This document shows positions 8,071 through 16,704 of a DNA stretch of 64,000 nucleotides, in pieces (the first letter of the stretch is position 1; every line of letters starts with the position of its first letter). The DNA is from Pseudomonas frederiksbergensis (GTDB taxonomy: Bacteria; Pseudomonadota; Gammaproteobacteria; Pseudomonadales; Pseudomonadaceae): the NCBI RefSeq assembly GCF_035751725.1, contig NZ_CP142104.1, positions 5,084,001-5,148,000 of the forward strand. The letters are read 5' to 3'. The translations under genes and the position numbers were made by a program. The notes beneath the pieces are model-generated. The model searched no databases and was not told where the DNA came from. It was given only the letters and a program-made list of their open reading frames with translations.

Positions 8071-9078
8071 TCAATGGTAGCCATCATCATGGGTCACCTT
8101 GCCGCGGAACACGTAGTAGCTCCAGAAGGTGTACACCAGGATCAACGGAATGATGAACAACGTGCCGACCAGCATGAAGCCTTGGCTCTGTGGCGGTGAC
8201 GCGGCGTCCCAGATCGAAATGGACGGTGGCACGATGTTCGGCCACAGGCTGATGCCAAGGCCGCTGTAGCCCAGGAAGATCAGCACCAACGTCAGGATAA
8301 ATGGCGTGTAGTTGGCATTGCGTGCCACGGCGCGGAACAACCCGTACATGGTCACCAACACCAGGATTGGCACCGGCAGGAACCAGAACAGGTTCGGCAG
8401 GGTGAACCAGCGCGCCGCGATATCGGCGTGGGCCAGCGGCGTCCAGATACTGACGATGCCGATCACCGCCAGCACCACGAACGCCAGCGGCCTGGCCAGG
8501 TCGTGCATTTGCTCTTGCAGCTTGCCTTCGGTCTTCATGATCAACCAGGTGCAGCCGAGCAAGGCATAGGCGGCAATCAGCGCCAGCCCGCAGAAGATGG
8601 TGAATGGCGTGAACCAGTCCAGGGAACCGCCGGCATACTGCCGATTGACCACTTCGAAGCCATCGATGAAGGCCCCCAGCGCGACACCCTGGAAGAACGT
8701 CGCGGTCAGCGAACCACCAATGAACGCCTTGTCCCACAGGTGCCGCTTCTCGGCCCTGGCCTTGAAGCGGAACTCGAACGCCACGCCCCGGAAAATCAGG
8801 CCGATGAGCATCAGGATCAGCGGCAAATACAAGGCCGAGAGCACCACCGAATAGGCCAGCGGAAACGCGCCGAACAGCCCCGCCCCGCCCAGCACCAACC
8901 AGGTTTCGTTGCCGTCCCAGACCGGTGCGACGGTGTTCATCATCACGTCGCGATCCCGCTCTCCCTTGATGAAGGGGAAAAGAATGCCGATCCCCAGGTC
9001 GAAGCCGTCCATGATCACGTACATCATGATGCCGAAGATGATGACCACGGCCCAGATCAGCGGAAGATCAATACCCAT
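8071..9078 (-). CDS. cioB: cyanide-insensitive bd-type quinol oxidase subunit II
   Basis: A 335-residue CydB-family membrane protein with eight to nine predicted helices. The family N-terminus (PLIWAVVIIFGIMMYVIMDGFDLGIGILFPF) and NETWLVLGGAGLFGAFP segment are clear. It pairs with subunit I to reduce oxygen with quinol electrons without pumping protons. It starts 3 bp after the cioA stop, so the two are one operon followed by the DUF2474 gene. Confidence 0.95.
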   Translation of the reverse strand: MGIDLPLIWAVVIIFGIMMYVIMDGFDLGIGILFPFIKGERDRDVMMNTVAPVWDGNETWLVLGGAGLFGAFPLAYSVVLSALYLPLILMLIGLIFRGVAFEFRFKARAEKRHLWDKAFIGGSLTATFFQGVALGAFIDGFEVVNRQYAGGSLDWFTPFTIFCGLALIAAYALLGCTWLIMKTEGKLQEQMHDLARPLAFVVLAVIGIVSIWTPLAHADIAARWFTLPNLFWFLPVPILVLVTMYGLFRAVARNANYTPFILTLVLIFLGYSGLGISLWPNIVPPSISIWDAASPPQSQGFMLVGTLFIIPLILVYTFWSYYVFRGKVTHDDGYH

Positions 9079-9081
9079 GAC

Positions 9082-10521
9082 TCAATTCCCCTTGTTCGAG
9101 CTGTCGTTGTGGTCCACTTCGTCGTCGCCTTCGTTGGCAGCCGACAATGGACGGGCCGGGGTGCGTTTCTGGCCCGGGCCACCGTCGCTCGGCTCGGCTT
9201 CGTGGGCCACCGGCCCCTTGCGCACCAGGCGCATCATGTAGCTCAGCCCGGCGCCGAACAGCGCGAAATACACCACCACGAACATGACCAGGGTAAAGCT
9301 CATTTGCGCAAAGCTGTGGCCGGACGACGCATCGGCCGTGCGCATCAGGCCGTAGACTACCCACGGCTGGCGCCCGATCTCCGTGGTGAACCAGCCGGCC
9401 AGGATCGCAATCAGCCCGGACGGCCCCATCCAAAGCACCAGGTGCAGGAACGGGCGAGATTGATAGAGCCGGTCGCCGCGGCGCAGCCAGAGGCTGCACA
9501 GGCCGGTGAAGATCATCAGCAGCCCCAGGCCGACCATGACCCGGAACGACCAGAACACGATGGTCGAGTTCGGTCGATCCTCAGGCGGGAATTCCTTCAA
9601 TGCCGGCACTTGGTCGGTCAGCGAGTGGGTGAGGATCAAGCTGCCCAGGTACGGAATCTCCACGGCGAACTTGGTTTCCTCGGCCTTCATGTCCGGCCAG
9701 CCGAACAGAATCAGCGGCGTGGGTTCGTCACCGACGTTTTCCCAATGTCCTTCGATGGCGGCAATTTTGGCCGGCTGGTGCTTGAGTGTGTTGAGACCGT
9801 GGAAATCACCGATAACCGCCTGCACGGGTGCGACCAGCAAGGCCATCCACATCGCCATCGACAGCATGCGGCGAACGGCCGGGTTGTCGCGACCGCGAAG
9901 CAGATGCCAAGCCGCTGAAGAGCCGACGAAAAATGCCGTGGCCACGAACGCGGCGACCGACATGTGCAGCAGTCGATATGGGAATGAGGGGTTGAACACC
10001 ACCGCCAGCCAATCCACCGGAATGACCCGGCCATCGATGATTTCGTAGCCTTGCGGGGTTTGCATCCAGCTGTTGGAGGACAGGATCCAGAAGGTCGAGA
10101 TCAGCGTACCGACGGCCACCATGACCGTGGAAAAGAAGTGCAAGCCCCGACCCACGCGATTCCAGCCAAACAGCATCACGCCGAGGAAGCCCGCTTCGAG
10201 GAAGAATGCCGTGAGCACCTCATACGTCAGCAGCGGCCCGGTGACCGCCCCGGCAAAGTCGGAAAAGCGGCTCCAGTTGGTGCCGAATTGATAAGCCATG
10301 ACCAGCCCGGACACCACGCCCATGCCGAAGTTGACGGCGAAAATCTTCGACCAGAAGTGATACAGGTCGCGGTAGGTGTCGTCGTGTGTCTTCAGCCACA
10401 GGCCTTCGAGCACTGCCAGGTAACTCGCCAGGCCAATGGTGATGGCCGGGAACAGGATGTGGAACGAGATGGTAAACGCAAACTGGATTCGGGCGAGATC
10501 GAGCGCCTCCAAACCGAACAT
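9082..10521 (-). CDS. cioA: cyanide-insensitive bd-type quinol oxidase subunit I
   Basis: A 479-residue CydA-family protein carrying the haems. The haem-b595 ligand histidine lies in FTISFHILFPA near the N-terminus, the haem-b558 histidine in LLHMSVAAFVATAFF, and the family signature GWFTTEIGRQPW near the C-terminus. At 479 residues with a short Q-loop (no insertion after helix VI) it belongs to the CioA-type group rather than E. coli CydA (522 residues). Such oxidases keep respiration going at low oxygen and in cyanide. An ANR/FNR-like palindrome lies 156 bp upstream. Confidence 0.95.
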   Translation of the reverse strand: MFGLEALDLARIQFAFTISFHILFPAITIGLASYLAVLEGLWLKTHDDTYRDLYHFWSKIFAVNFGMGVVSGLVMAYQFGTNWSRFSDFAGAVTGPLLTYEVLTAFFLEAGFLGVMLFGWNRVGRGLHFFSTVMVAVGTLISTFWILSSNSWMQTPQGYEIIDGRVIPVDWLAVVFNPSFPYRLLHMSVAAFVATAFFVGSSAAWHLLRGRDNPAVRRMLSMAMWMALLVAPVQAVIGDFHGLNTLKHQPAKIAAIEGHWENVGDEPTPLILFGWPDMKAEETKFAVEIPYLGSLILTHSLTDQVPALKEFPPEDRPNSTIVFWSFRVMVGLGLLMIFTGLCSLWLRRGDRLYQSRPFLHLVLWMGPSGLIAILAGWFTTEIGRQPWVVYGLMRTADASSGHSFAQMSFTLVMFVVVYFALFGAGLSYMMRLVRKGPVAHEAEPSDGGPGQKRTPARPLSAANEGDDEVDHNDSSNKGN

Positions 10522-10676
10522 AAGTCTTCCTCTGTCAGGTAAAACCGGCTGCGGGCGGGGCTTGCATCACAGCCCCCTGGGATATGGAGTGCGATGCTTT
10601 TCAAATCGTTCTTTTTAAACCGTCACAACGCAGGACTTTGGCCGCATGGCCGCCAGCACAACGCCCCAGAAGGGAA

Positions 10677-10690
10677 TTGACCTGGGTCAA
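10677..10690. promoter_or_regulatory. ANR/FNR-like box upstream of cioA
   Basis: TTGAC-CTGG-GTCAA is a perfect 5-4-5 palindrome close to the ANR/FNR consensus TTGAT-N4-ATCAA. It lies 156 bp before the cioA ATG. ANR is known to repress cioAB in P. aeruginosa, which fits. It could also act on the divergent MFS gene 300 bp away. Confidence 0.55.
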
Positions 10691-10786
10691 GCAATGCTCA
10701 AAGAGTAGTCCCAATATTGCCGATGGATGGCGTGGTCTTTTGTCGCGTGACAGGTTGTCCCACCAGCCCAGGGCATGGGCAAAGTT

Positions 10787-10880
10787 GTTGTGGCGAGGGG
10801 ATTTATCCCCGCTAGGCTGCGCAGCAGCCGCAGTTTTGGAGAGTGCTAAGCACTGCGGGGATAAATCACCTCGCCCCAAC
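10787..10880. repeat. REP doublet (REPIN-like)
   Basis: A left arm (10787-10812) and an inverted right arm (10855-10880) match in 24 of 26 positions: GTTGTGGCGAGGGG then ATTTATCCCCGC. The interior holds a second palindrome, GCTGCGCAGCAGC. This is the layout of REP sequences mobilised by RAYT transposases in Pseudomonas. No RAYT gene is in the window. Confidence 0.85.
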
Positions 10881-10990
10881 TGTTCCCTCAGCCAATATCG
10901 ATGTTTGGCTAACTATTTTTCTCGCCACCGCAACTTCCAGTTACAGTCGGGTGATAATCTCGATGCCTTCATCACCGGACCCCGTCATAG

Positions 10991-12229
10991 ATGCCCAGCC
11001 AAGCGCCTTTGCTGCTCCGTCACCATCGTCCCTTCATCGCCTTCTGGCTGGCCCGGATATTCACCGCCAGCGGTTTCCAGATGCTGACCGTCGCCATCGG
11101 CTGGAACCTCTACCAATTGACCGGCAACGTCCTGGACCTCGGGCTTGTCGGCCTCGTGGAATTTGCCCCGCGGGTGCTGTTCATGCTGCACACCGGGCAT
11201 GTGGCGGATCGATACGATCGACGCAAGATCGCGGCGATCTGCCAAACGTTGCAGGCGCTGATCGCCCTGGCGCTGGCGATTGGCAGCGCCACCGACAACG
11301 TCACACGCGAGATGATTTTCCTCCTCGCGTTCCTGCTCGGCGCAGCCCGCTCTTTCGAAATGCCGACCACCCAAGCGTTGCTACCGAGCATCGTGCCGGC
11401 AGCGTTGTTTCCCCGCGCCGTGGCCGCCGCGCAATCAGCCCAACAGTCGGCCACCATCGTCGCCCCGGCCCTTGGTGGCTTGCTGTATGCCTTCGGCAGC
11501 GTCTGGGTCTACGGGCCGACCGTGCTGCTCTATGTCATTGCTTGCTGCCTGATGCTCAACCTGCCGGCCCGGCAGACGCCACTGAACAAGGGCAAGGCGA
11601 CCCTTGACTCGCTGCTGGCTGGTATCCGCTTCATTCGCAGCCGCCCGGACATCCTCGGGGCGATTTCCCTGGACCTGTTCGCGGTGCTGCTGGGCGGCGC
11701 CACCGCGCTGTTGCCGGTATTCGCCAAGGACATCCTGCTCACCGGCCCTTGGGGCCTGGGCCTGCTGCGTTCGGCGCCGGCGGTGGGGGCCTTGCTGATG
11801 TCGTTGTGGCTGGCGCGCTTTGCCGTCGAACGCAAGGTCGGCCGGGTGATGTTCACTGCGGTAGGCGTGTTTGGCGTTGCCACCATTGCGTTCGGACTTT
11901 CCACGTCGTTCTGGTTTTCCCTCGCGGTATTGGTGGTGCTGGGCGCGGCGGACATGATCAGCATGGTGATCCGCGCCTCCTTCGTGCAACTGGAAACGCC
12001 GGACGAAATGCGCGGTCGGGTCAGTGCAGTGAATGGCTTGTTTATCGGTGCCTCGAACCAGTTGGGCGAGTTCGAGTCCGGCCTCACCGCCCATTGGTTC
12101 GGCACCGTGCCTGCGGTGGTCATGGGCGGCGTCGGCACGCTACTGGTGACCGGGGCCTGGATCAAATTGTTCCCGACCCTGGCCAACCGCGACCGAATGC
12201 ACGAACCGGTGGACGAGGCGAAAGCCTAG
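10991..12229 (+). CDS. MFS transporter (EntS-like exporter family)
   Basis: A 412-residue major facilitator protein with about twelve hydrophobic segments. The loop 2-3 signature reads GHVADRYDRRKI and the segment QPTMPTTQALLPSIV-like (EMPTTQALLPSIVPA) is typical of the MFS_3/EntS branch, which exports siderophores and small molecules. The substrate cannot be told. Tail-to-tail with paoC, overlapping by four bases (CTAG), so neither can be terminated before entering the other. Confidence 0.85.
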   Translation: MPSQAPLLLRHHRPFIAFWLARIFTASGFQMLTVAIGWNLYQLTGNVLDLGLVGLVEFAPRVLFMLHTGHVADRYDRRKIAAICQTLQALIALALAIGSATDNVTREMIFLLAFLLGAARSFEMPTTQALLPSIVPAALFPRAVAAAQSAQQSATIVAPALGGLLYAFGSVWVYGPTVLLYVIACCLMLNLPARQTPLNKGKATLDSLLAGIRFIRSRPDILGAISLDLFAVLLGGATALLPVFAKDILLTGPWGLGLLRSAPAVGALLMSLWLARFAVERKVGRVMFTAVGVFGVATIAFGLSTSFWFSLAVLVVLGAADMISMVIRASFVQLETPDEMRGRVSAVNGLFIGASNQLGEFESGLTAHWFGTVPAVVMGGVGTLLVTGAWIKLFPTLANRDRMHEPVDEAKA

Positions 12230-14427
12230 AGCAGCTTGTCGAGGGTGATCGGGAAGTCCCGCACCCGTTTGCCCGTGGCGTGGTAGATCGCATTCGCCAC
12301 CGCCGCCGCCACGCCGACAATCCCGATTTCGCCGACGCCCTTGGATCCGAGGGCGTTGACGATCTCATCGTGTTCCTCGACGAAAATCACATCGATATCA
12401 CCAATGTCAGCGTTGACCGGCACGTGATACTCGGCCAGGTTGTGGTTCATGTGCCGGCCCAGGGCATGGTCGGTCAGGGTTTCTTCATGCAACGCCATGC
12501 CAACACCCCAGACCACCCCACCGAGAATCTGGCTGCGGGCAGTCTTCGGATTGACTACCCGCCCGGCGGCGATGGCGCTGACCACCCGATTGACCTTCAC
12601 CGTGCCCAGGTCTTCGTCCACCCACACCTCGACAAAGACCGCCGAATGGGTGGCGGTTGCATAAGCCTGGCGCTTTTCATCCGGCCCGGTGGAAACCTCC
12701 GCCTGCAACGGCATTTCGCCACTTTTTTGCGCCAGATCTGCCAATGCGACGCTGGCTTCACCCATGCGCAGCTCACCGTCGGCGAAGGTCACTTGCTCCA
12801 GGGTCGCGCCGCTGAAGGCGGGACAAGATTGACGGGCCACGGCGAGTAGCTTTTCCTTCAGAGCCTCACAGGCTTGCTGCACTGCAGTGCCCACCGACGA
12901 GACAGTGAACGAACCGCCCTGCAACGGTGCAGTCGGCAACGACGAGTCGCCAAGAACAAAGGTGACATCCTCAAGGGAAACGCCTGACGCCTCGGCGGCA
13001 ATTTGAGTCATGACGGTGTAGGTGCCGGTGCCGATGTCCGTCGTTGCGCTGCTGACGGTCAGCTTGCCGTTGGCATTCAGTGAGGCGCGGGCGCTGGCTT
13101 TCTGCTGCATGGCCTCCCACACGCCGCCAGCCATGCCCCAACCCACCAGTTGCCGGCCGTTGCGCATGCTGCGCGGTTCGGGGTTGCGCTTGCTCCAACC
13201 GAAACGCTCGGCGCCCTGGGCGTAACAGGCCCGCAGCTCCTTGCTGGAATAGGGCTTGCCTTCGTTTTCGTTGCGTTCGGCATAGTTGATCAGGCGCAGT
13301 TGCACCGGGTCGATCGCCAGGGCGCAGGCCAACTCGTCCATGGCGCATTCCAGCCCGATCAATCCCAGGGCCGCGCCGGGCGCGCGCATGTCCAACGGCG
13401 TGTACACGTCCAGCGGTGCCAGTTTGTAGGTCAACGTCACGTTATCGCAGTGATAGAGCATGCCGCTCCACTCCACCACGTGCTCGGTAAAATCTTCGAA
13501 ACGCGAGGTCTGGCCGACGGCGGTGTGCGCTACGGCGAGCAACCTTCCGTTGGCCGCAGCGCCCAGTTGCACGCGCTGGAATGTCCGTGGGCGATAGCCG
13601 AAAGTGAACATCTGCTGACGCGTCAGGCTGACTCGCACCGAACGCTTGAGGGCCAGCGCGGCCATTACCGCGAGCGCCAATTGATATTGCGGGCGCAGGC
13701 CGGAACCGAACGCGCCGCCCACGTAGGCGGCGAACACGCGCACCTGCTCCTTCTCCAGCCCGAACACTTTTTGCACATACGCCTGGCAGTTCTGAGTGCC
13801 TTGGGTCTTGTCGTGGATGTGCAGGCTTGCGTCAGGTTGGTACAACACAGTAGAGGCATGGGGCTCCATCGGGTTGTGGTGCTCTATCGGTGTGCTGTAG
13901 GACACATCCACACTCAAGGCGGCACTCGCATACTCGCCCTGAAAATTCCCACGTGGCTTGGGCAGTTCGACCGGCGCTGGATGGGCTTCGTTTTGCAGGA
14001 TGGTCAGATCGGTCTGATGCTCCTCGGCCTCGTATTCAATTACAACCAGCGAGCCGGCATAACGGGCCAGTTCCAGATTCTCGGCCACCACCAGGGCCAG
14101 CGGCTGGCCACTGTAGAGGATCTGGTCATTGAATAACGGCCGGAATGGCGAGCCCTCCGCCGCGTCGGCATCCTGGTAGGGTTCGTCGTAGCTGGCGACC
14201 TTCGGCCGATTGGTGTGATCAATCACCGCGACGACGCCCGGTAGCGCCAAGGCGCGTGAAGCATCGATGCCCACCACGCGTCCCCGGGCGATAGCGCTGG
14301 ACACGACACTGCCGTGCAACAAGCCGTCTTCCGGATATTCCCCGGCATAACGGGCGCGACCGGTCACCTTGAGCAGGCCGTCGACCCGGTCCAGCGGCTT
14401 GCCTATGGTTTTGCTCGGTGCATTCAT
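12226..14427 (-). CDS. paoC: aldehyde oxidoreductase molybdenum-binding subunit (PaoC-like)
   Basis: A 733-residue xanthine-dehydrogenase-family large subunit. It opens with GKPLDRVDGLLKVTGRARYAGE. It contains the molybdopterin-cytosine-dinucleotide contacts AYVGGAFGSG and the DMRAPGA segment, and the catalytic glutamate region GKGVGEIG-like (GSKGVGEIGIVG). The start at 14427 overlaps the paoB stop in an ATGA, indicating translational coupling. Together the three subunits oxidise aldehydes (or related heterocycles) to acids, passing electrons Mo to Fe-S to FAD. The substrate is not predictable from sequence. Confidence 0.92.
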   Translation of the reverse strand: MNAPSKTIGKPLDRVDGLLKVTGRARYAGEYPEDGLLHGSVVSSAIARGRVVGIDASRALALPGVVAVIDHTNRPKVASYDEPYQDADAAEGSPFRPLFNDQILYSGQPLALVVAENLELARYAGSLVVIEYEAEEHQTDLTILQNEAHPAPVELPKPRGNFQGEYASAALSVDVSYSTPIEHHNPMEPHASTVLYQPDASLHIHDKTQGTQNCQAYVQKVFGLEKEQVRVFAAYVGGAFGSGLRPQYQLALAVMAALALKRSVRVSLTRQQMFTFGYRPRTFQRVQLGAAANGRLLAVAHTAVGQTSRFEDFTEHVVEWSGMLYHCDNVTLTYKLAPLDVYTPLDMRAPGAALGLIGLECAMDELACALAIDPVQLRLINYAERNENEGKPYSSKELRACYAQGAERFGWSKRNPEPRSMRNGRQLVGWGMAGGVWEAMQQKASARASLNANGKLTVSSATTDIGTGTYTVMTQIAAEASGVSLEDVTFVLGDSSLPTAPLQGGSFTVSSVGTAVQQACEALKEKLLAVARQSCPAFSGATLEQVTFADGELRMGEASVALADLAQKSGEMPLQAEVSTGPDEKRQAYATATHSAVFVEVWVDEDLGTVKVNRVVSAIAAGRVVNPKTARSQILGGVVWGVGMALHEETLTDHALGRHMNHNLAEYHVPVNADIGDIDVIFVEEHDEIVNALGSKGVGEIGIVGVAAAVANAIYHATGKRVRDFPITLDKLL

Positions 14428-15416
14428 CGCGCGGTTCCTCCCACCAGTGCGGCATCGCTCAGGGCGCGGACAATCGCCCGGCGCGCCAACTTGACCTTGA
14501 AGCCGTTGTGTTCCAGCGGTTCGGCGCCCTGCAACAGCGCATCCGCGGCCGCCGTGAAGGTCTCGCGGCTGACGACCTGGCCCGCCAGCCAGCTCTCGAC
14601 GGCTCGATCGCGCCAAGGCTTGTGCGCTACGCCGCCCAAGGCCAGGCGCGCCTGGCGAATCACCGGCCCGTCCAGCTCCAGCGCGGCCGCGACCGACACC
14701 AGCGCGAAGGCATAGGACGCGCGGTCACGGATCTTCAAGTAATGGCTGTGTTCGGCGAAACCGGCGGGCGGCAGCTCGATATAGGTGATCAACTCGTCAT
14801 CGGCCAGCTGGTTATCCCGGTCCGGGGCGTCGCCGGGAAGGCGATGGAAGTCGGCGAACTCGATTGTCCGTGGGCCTCCGCGCCCCAGCACATGGACCAC
14901 CGCATCCAGTGCAGCCAGGGCCACGCACATGTCGGAGGGGTGAGTCGCGACACATTGATCGCTCGCGCCAAGGATCGCGTGAATCCGGTTCAAGCCGCTT
15001 CGGGCCGGGCAGCCGCTGCCGGGCCTGCGTTTGTTGCACGGCACGCTGGCGTCATAAAAATAGTAACAACGGGTGCGCTGCAACAGATTGCCACCGGTAC
15101 TGGCCATGTTGCGCAGCTGTGGCGAAGCACCCGCGAGGATGGCCTGGGAAAGCAACGGATAGCGACGCTCGATCCAAGGGTGCCAGGCCAGGTCGGCATT
15201 GCTCACCAGCGCGCCGATCATCACCCCGCCCGAGGGCGTTTCGCTGAGGTCGGCCAAGGGCAGTCCGGTGATATCGATCAGATGCTCGGGGCGGGTGAGG
15301 TTTTCCTTCATCAGGTCCAGCAGATTGGTGCCGCCAGCGATGAAGCGTGAATGGGCACTCGACAGCTCCACGGCGGCCTGCAGCGTGTCGGGCTTGCTGT
15401 AGCGAAAGGGATTCAC
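14424..15416 (-). CDS. paoB: aldehyde oxidoreductase FAD-binding subunit (PaoB-like)
   Basis: A 330-residue FAD subunit with the family FAD motifs FIAGGTNLLDLMKE and NMASTGGNLLQRTRC. It has the extra cysteines characteristic of PaoB: TRCYYF, PCNKRRPGSGC and SDQCVATHPSDMC, which hold a [4Fe-4S] cluster in the E. coli enzyme. This marks it as PaoABC-type rather than xanthine dehydrogenase. It overlaps both flanking genes by four bases. Confidence 0.93.
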   Translation of the reverse strand: MNPFRYSKPDTLQAAVELSSAHSRFIAGGTNLLDLMKENLTRPEHLIDITGLPLADLSETPSGGVMIGALVSNADLAWHPWIERRYPLLSQAILAGASPQLRNMASTGGNLLQRTRCYYFYDASVPCNKRRPGSGCPARSGLNRIHAILGASDQCVATHPSDMCVALAALDAVVHVLGRGGPRTIEFADFHRLPGDAPDRDNQLADDELITYIELPPAGFAEHSHYLKIRDRASYAFALVSVAAALELDGPVIRQARLALGGVAHKPWRDRAVESWLAGQVVSRETFTAAADALLQGAEPLEHNGFKVKLARRAIVRALSDAALVGGTAR

Positions 15417-15937
15417 GACTCACCTCCCGTCTGCTGGCAGAGCGGCAGGGCTTCTTCGATGGCATCGCGGATGTTGTTGTAGGCGCCGCATCGGCAGAGA
15501 TTGCCGCTCATCAGCTCGCTGATTTCGGCGCCCGTCCGCGCCCGTCCCTCGTTGGCCAGCGCCACCGCCGAACAGATCTGCCCGGGCGTGCAATAGCCGC
15601 ACTGGAACGCATCATGCTTGATGAACGCCCGTTGCATGGGATGCAACTCGTCGCCGTTCGCCAGGCCCTCGACAGTGGTCAACTCGGCGCCATCACACAT
15701 CACCGCCAGGGTCAGGCAAGCGTTTATCCGCTTGCCATCGCGCAGCACCGTGCAGGCCCCGCATTGGCCATGGTCGCAGCCCTTTTTGCTGCCCACCAGG
15801 TCCAGTTGTTCGCGCAGCAAATCAAGCAACGTAGTCCAGGGCAGCACCTGCAACTCACGCACCGCGCCATTGAGTGTCAGACGTATCGGATGACGGACGA
15901 AGGCCGCCTGCGTCGCTTCGGACAAGGTCGCGCTCAT
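15413..15937 (-). CDS. paoA: aldehyde oxidoreductase 2Fe-2S subunit (PaoA-like)
   Basis: A 174-residue subunit with the plant-type [2Fe-2S] motif GCDHGQCGACTV and the second cluster motif CGYCTPGQ...CRCGAYNNI. The start at 15937 follows GAGGTG. E. coli PaoA begins with a twin-arginine signal; here the N-terminus MSATLSEATQAAFVRH has none, so the complex is probably cytoplasmic. First gene of paoABC; no PaoD/XdhC-type cofactor chaperone follows in the window. Confidence 0.93.
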   Translation of the reverse strand: MSATLSEATQAAFVRHPIRLTLNGAVRELQVLPWTTLLDLLREQLDLVGSKKGCDHGQCGACTVLRDGKRINACLTLAVMCDGAELTTVEGLANGDELHPMQRAFIKHDAFQCGYCTPGQICSAVALANEGRARTGAEISELMSGNLCRCGAYNNIRDAIEEALPLCQQTGGES

Positions 15938-15954
15938 GGAACACCTCACGGTTG

Positions 15955-16001
15955 GTCGTACACGCGGCGTTTTGGAAAACCGCCGTCATAAGGGGTACGA
16001 C
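15955..16001. promoter_or_regulatory. nested inverted repeats between paoA and higB
   Basis: An outer pair GTCGTAC (15955-15961) / GTACGAC (15995-16001) encloses an inner pair CGGCGTTTT (15965-15973) / AAAACCGCCG (15976-15985), the latter with one bulged base. The element lies 18 bp upstream of the paoA start. It looks like an operator or cruciform for a regulator not encoded nearby, or for HigA. Confidence 0.5.
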
Positions 16002-16070
16002 TTCGCGGTGGGGTGAGCGTTCAAGGCGATTGCCCGCTCCCCAATGCACGAGGCAAGCCTGTCTGTGCGT

Positions 16071-16109
16071 TACATATGTACCGCGCAGACTGTAATGTAT
16101 CGCCTTACA
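16071..16109. promoter_or_regulatory. candidate HigA operators
   Basis: Two palindromes lie just upstream of higB: the perfect TACATATGTA at 16071-16080 and TGTAA-N9-TTACA at 16091-16109, ten bases before the start. Paired AT-rich palindromes in this position are typical autoregulatory sites of HigBA systems. HigA binding is inferred. Confidence 0.5.
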
Positions 16110-16118
16110 CTCAATTCC

Positions 16119-16397
16119 ATGATTAAATCCTTCCAGCACAAAGGCCTCAGGCTCTTTTATGAAACGGGTTCGACGCGCGGTATCCGTGCAGGCCATGGAA
16201 AACGCCTGGCTCGCATGCTTCAGTTCATGGACAGGGCACGCATGCCAAGCGACTTGAACATCCCCGGATGGCGATTGCATTCGCTCAAGGGTGATCTGGT
16301 CGAATATTGGTCGCTGAGCGTTTCGGGGAACTGGCGAATTGTCTTCCGCTTCATCGAGTCCGACATCGAACTGGTCGACTACCTCGACTACCACTGA
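16119..16397 (+). CDS. higB: HigB-type mRNA interferase toxin
   Basis: A 92-residue RelE/HigB-superfamily toxin. It begins MIKSFQHKGLRLFYETGSTRGI and ends with the family core NIPGWRLHSLKGDLVEYWSLSVSGNWRIVFRF. HigB toxins cleave mRNA on the ribosome. The toxin-before-antitoxin order is diagnostic for higBA. The frame extends upstream to 16044, but the start at 16119 gives the canonical N-terminus. HigA begins 14 bp after the stop. Confidence 0.92.
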   Translation: MIKSFQHKGLRLFYETGSTRGIRAGHGKRLARMLQFMDRARMPSDLNIPGWRLHSLKGDLVEYWSLSVSGNWRIVFRFIESDIELVDYLDYH

Positions 16398-16411
16398 CAG
16401 GAGGCTGGAAC

Positions 16412-16699
16412 ATGCCCATGCACAATCCGCCACATCCTGGCGAAACATTGCTGGAGGACGTGTTGCCCGAGTTGGGCATCACAGTGACCGAACTGGCGCG
16501 CCACCTCGGCTTCGCCAGGCCACACCTTTCCCGGGTATTGCACGGCCATGCACCGGTCAGTCCAGACCTTGCCGTGCGCCTGGAACGCGCGGGTATCGGC
16601 AAGGCAAGAGTCTGGCTAGGCGTCCAGAGCGACTATGACTTATGGCAAGCCGAGCAGCGCGAGCAACCCCTGATCGAACCCCTGGCCCATCACGCTTGA
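16412..16699 (+). CDS. higA: HigA antitoxin
   Basis: A 95-residue XRE-type protein with the HigA opening NPPHPGETLLEDVLPELGIT and a helix-turn-helix TVTELARHLGFARPHLSRVLHG. It neutralises HigB and represses the operon. CAGGAGG precedes the start at 16412. The C-terminus ends five bases before the stop of the convergent DJ-1 family gene. Confidence 0.94.
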   Translation: MPMHNPPHPGETLLEDVLPELGITVTELARHLGFARPHLSRVLHGHAPVSPDLAVRLERAGIGKARVWLGVQSDYDLWQAEQREQPLIEPLAHHA

Positions 16700-16704
16700 T
16701 GCTG

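Larger units (their letters stand above)
10522..10990. other. 469-bp divergent intergenic region between cioA and the MFS gene
   Basis: No gene is supported here. It contains the cioA promoter region, a perfect ANR-like palindrome at 10677-10690 and a REP doublet at 10787-10880. The remaining reading frames have no ribosome sites and follow the repeat. Confidence 0.7.

Noticed and set aside
8428..9918. Long plus-strand frame across cioB and cioA
   Set aside because: Antisense shadow of two well-supported oxidase genes; composition is His/Gln/Pro/Arg-rich.
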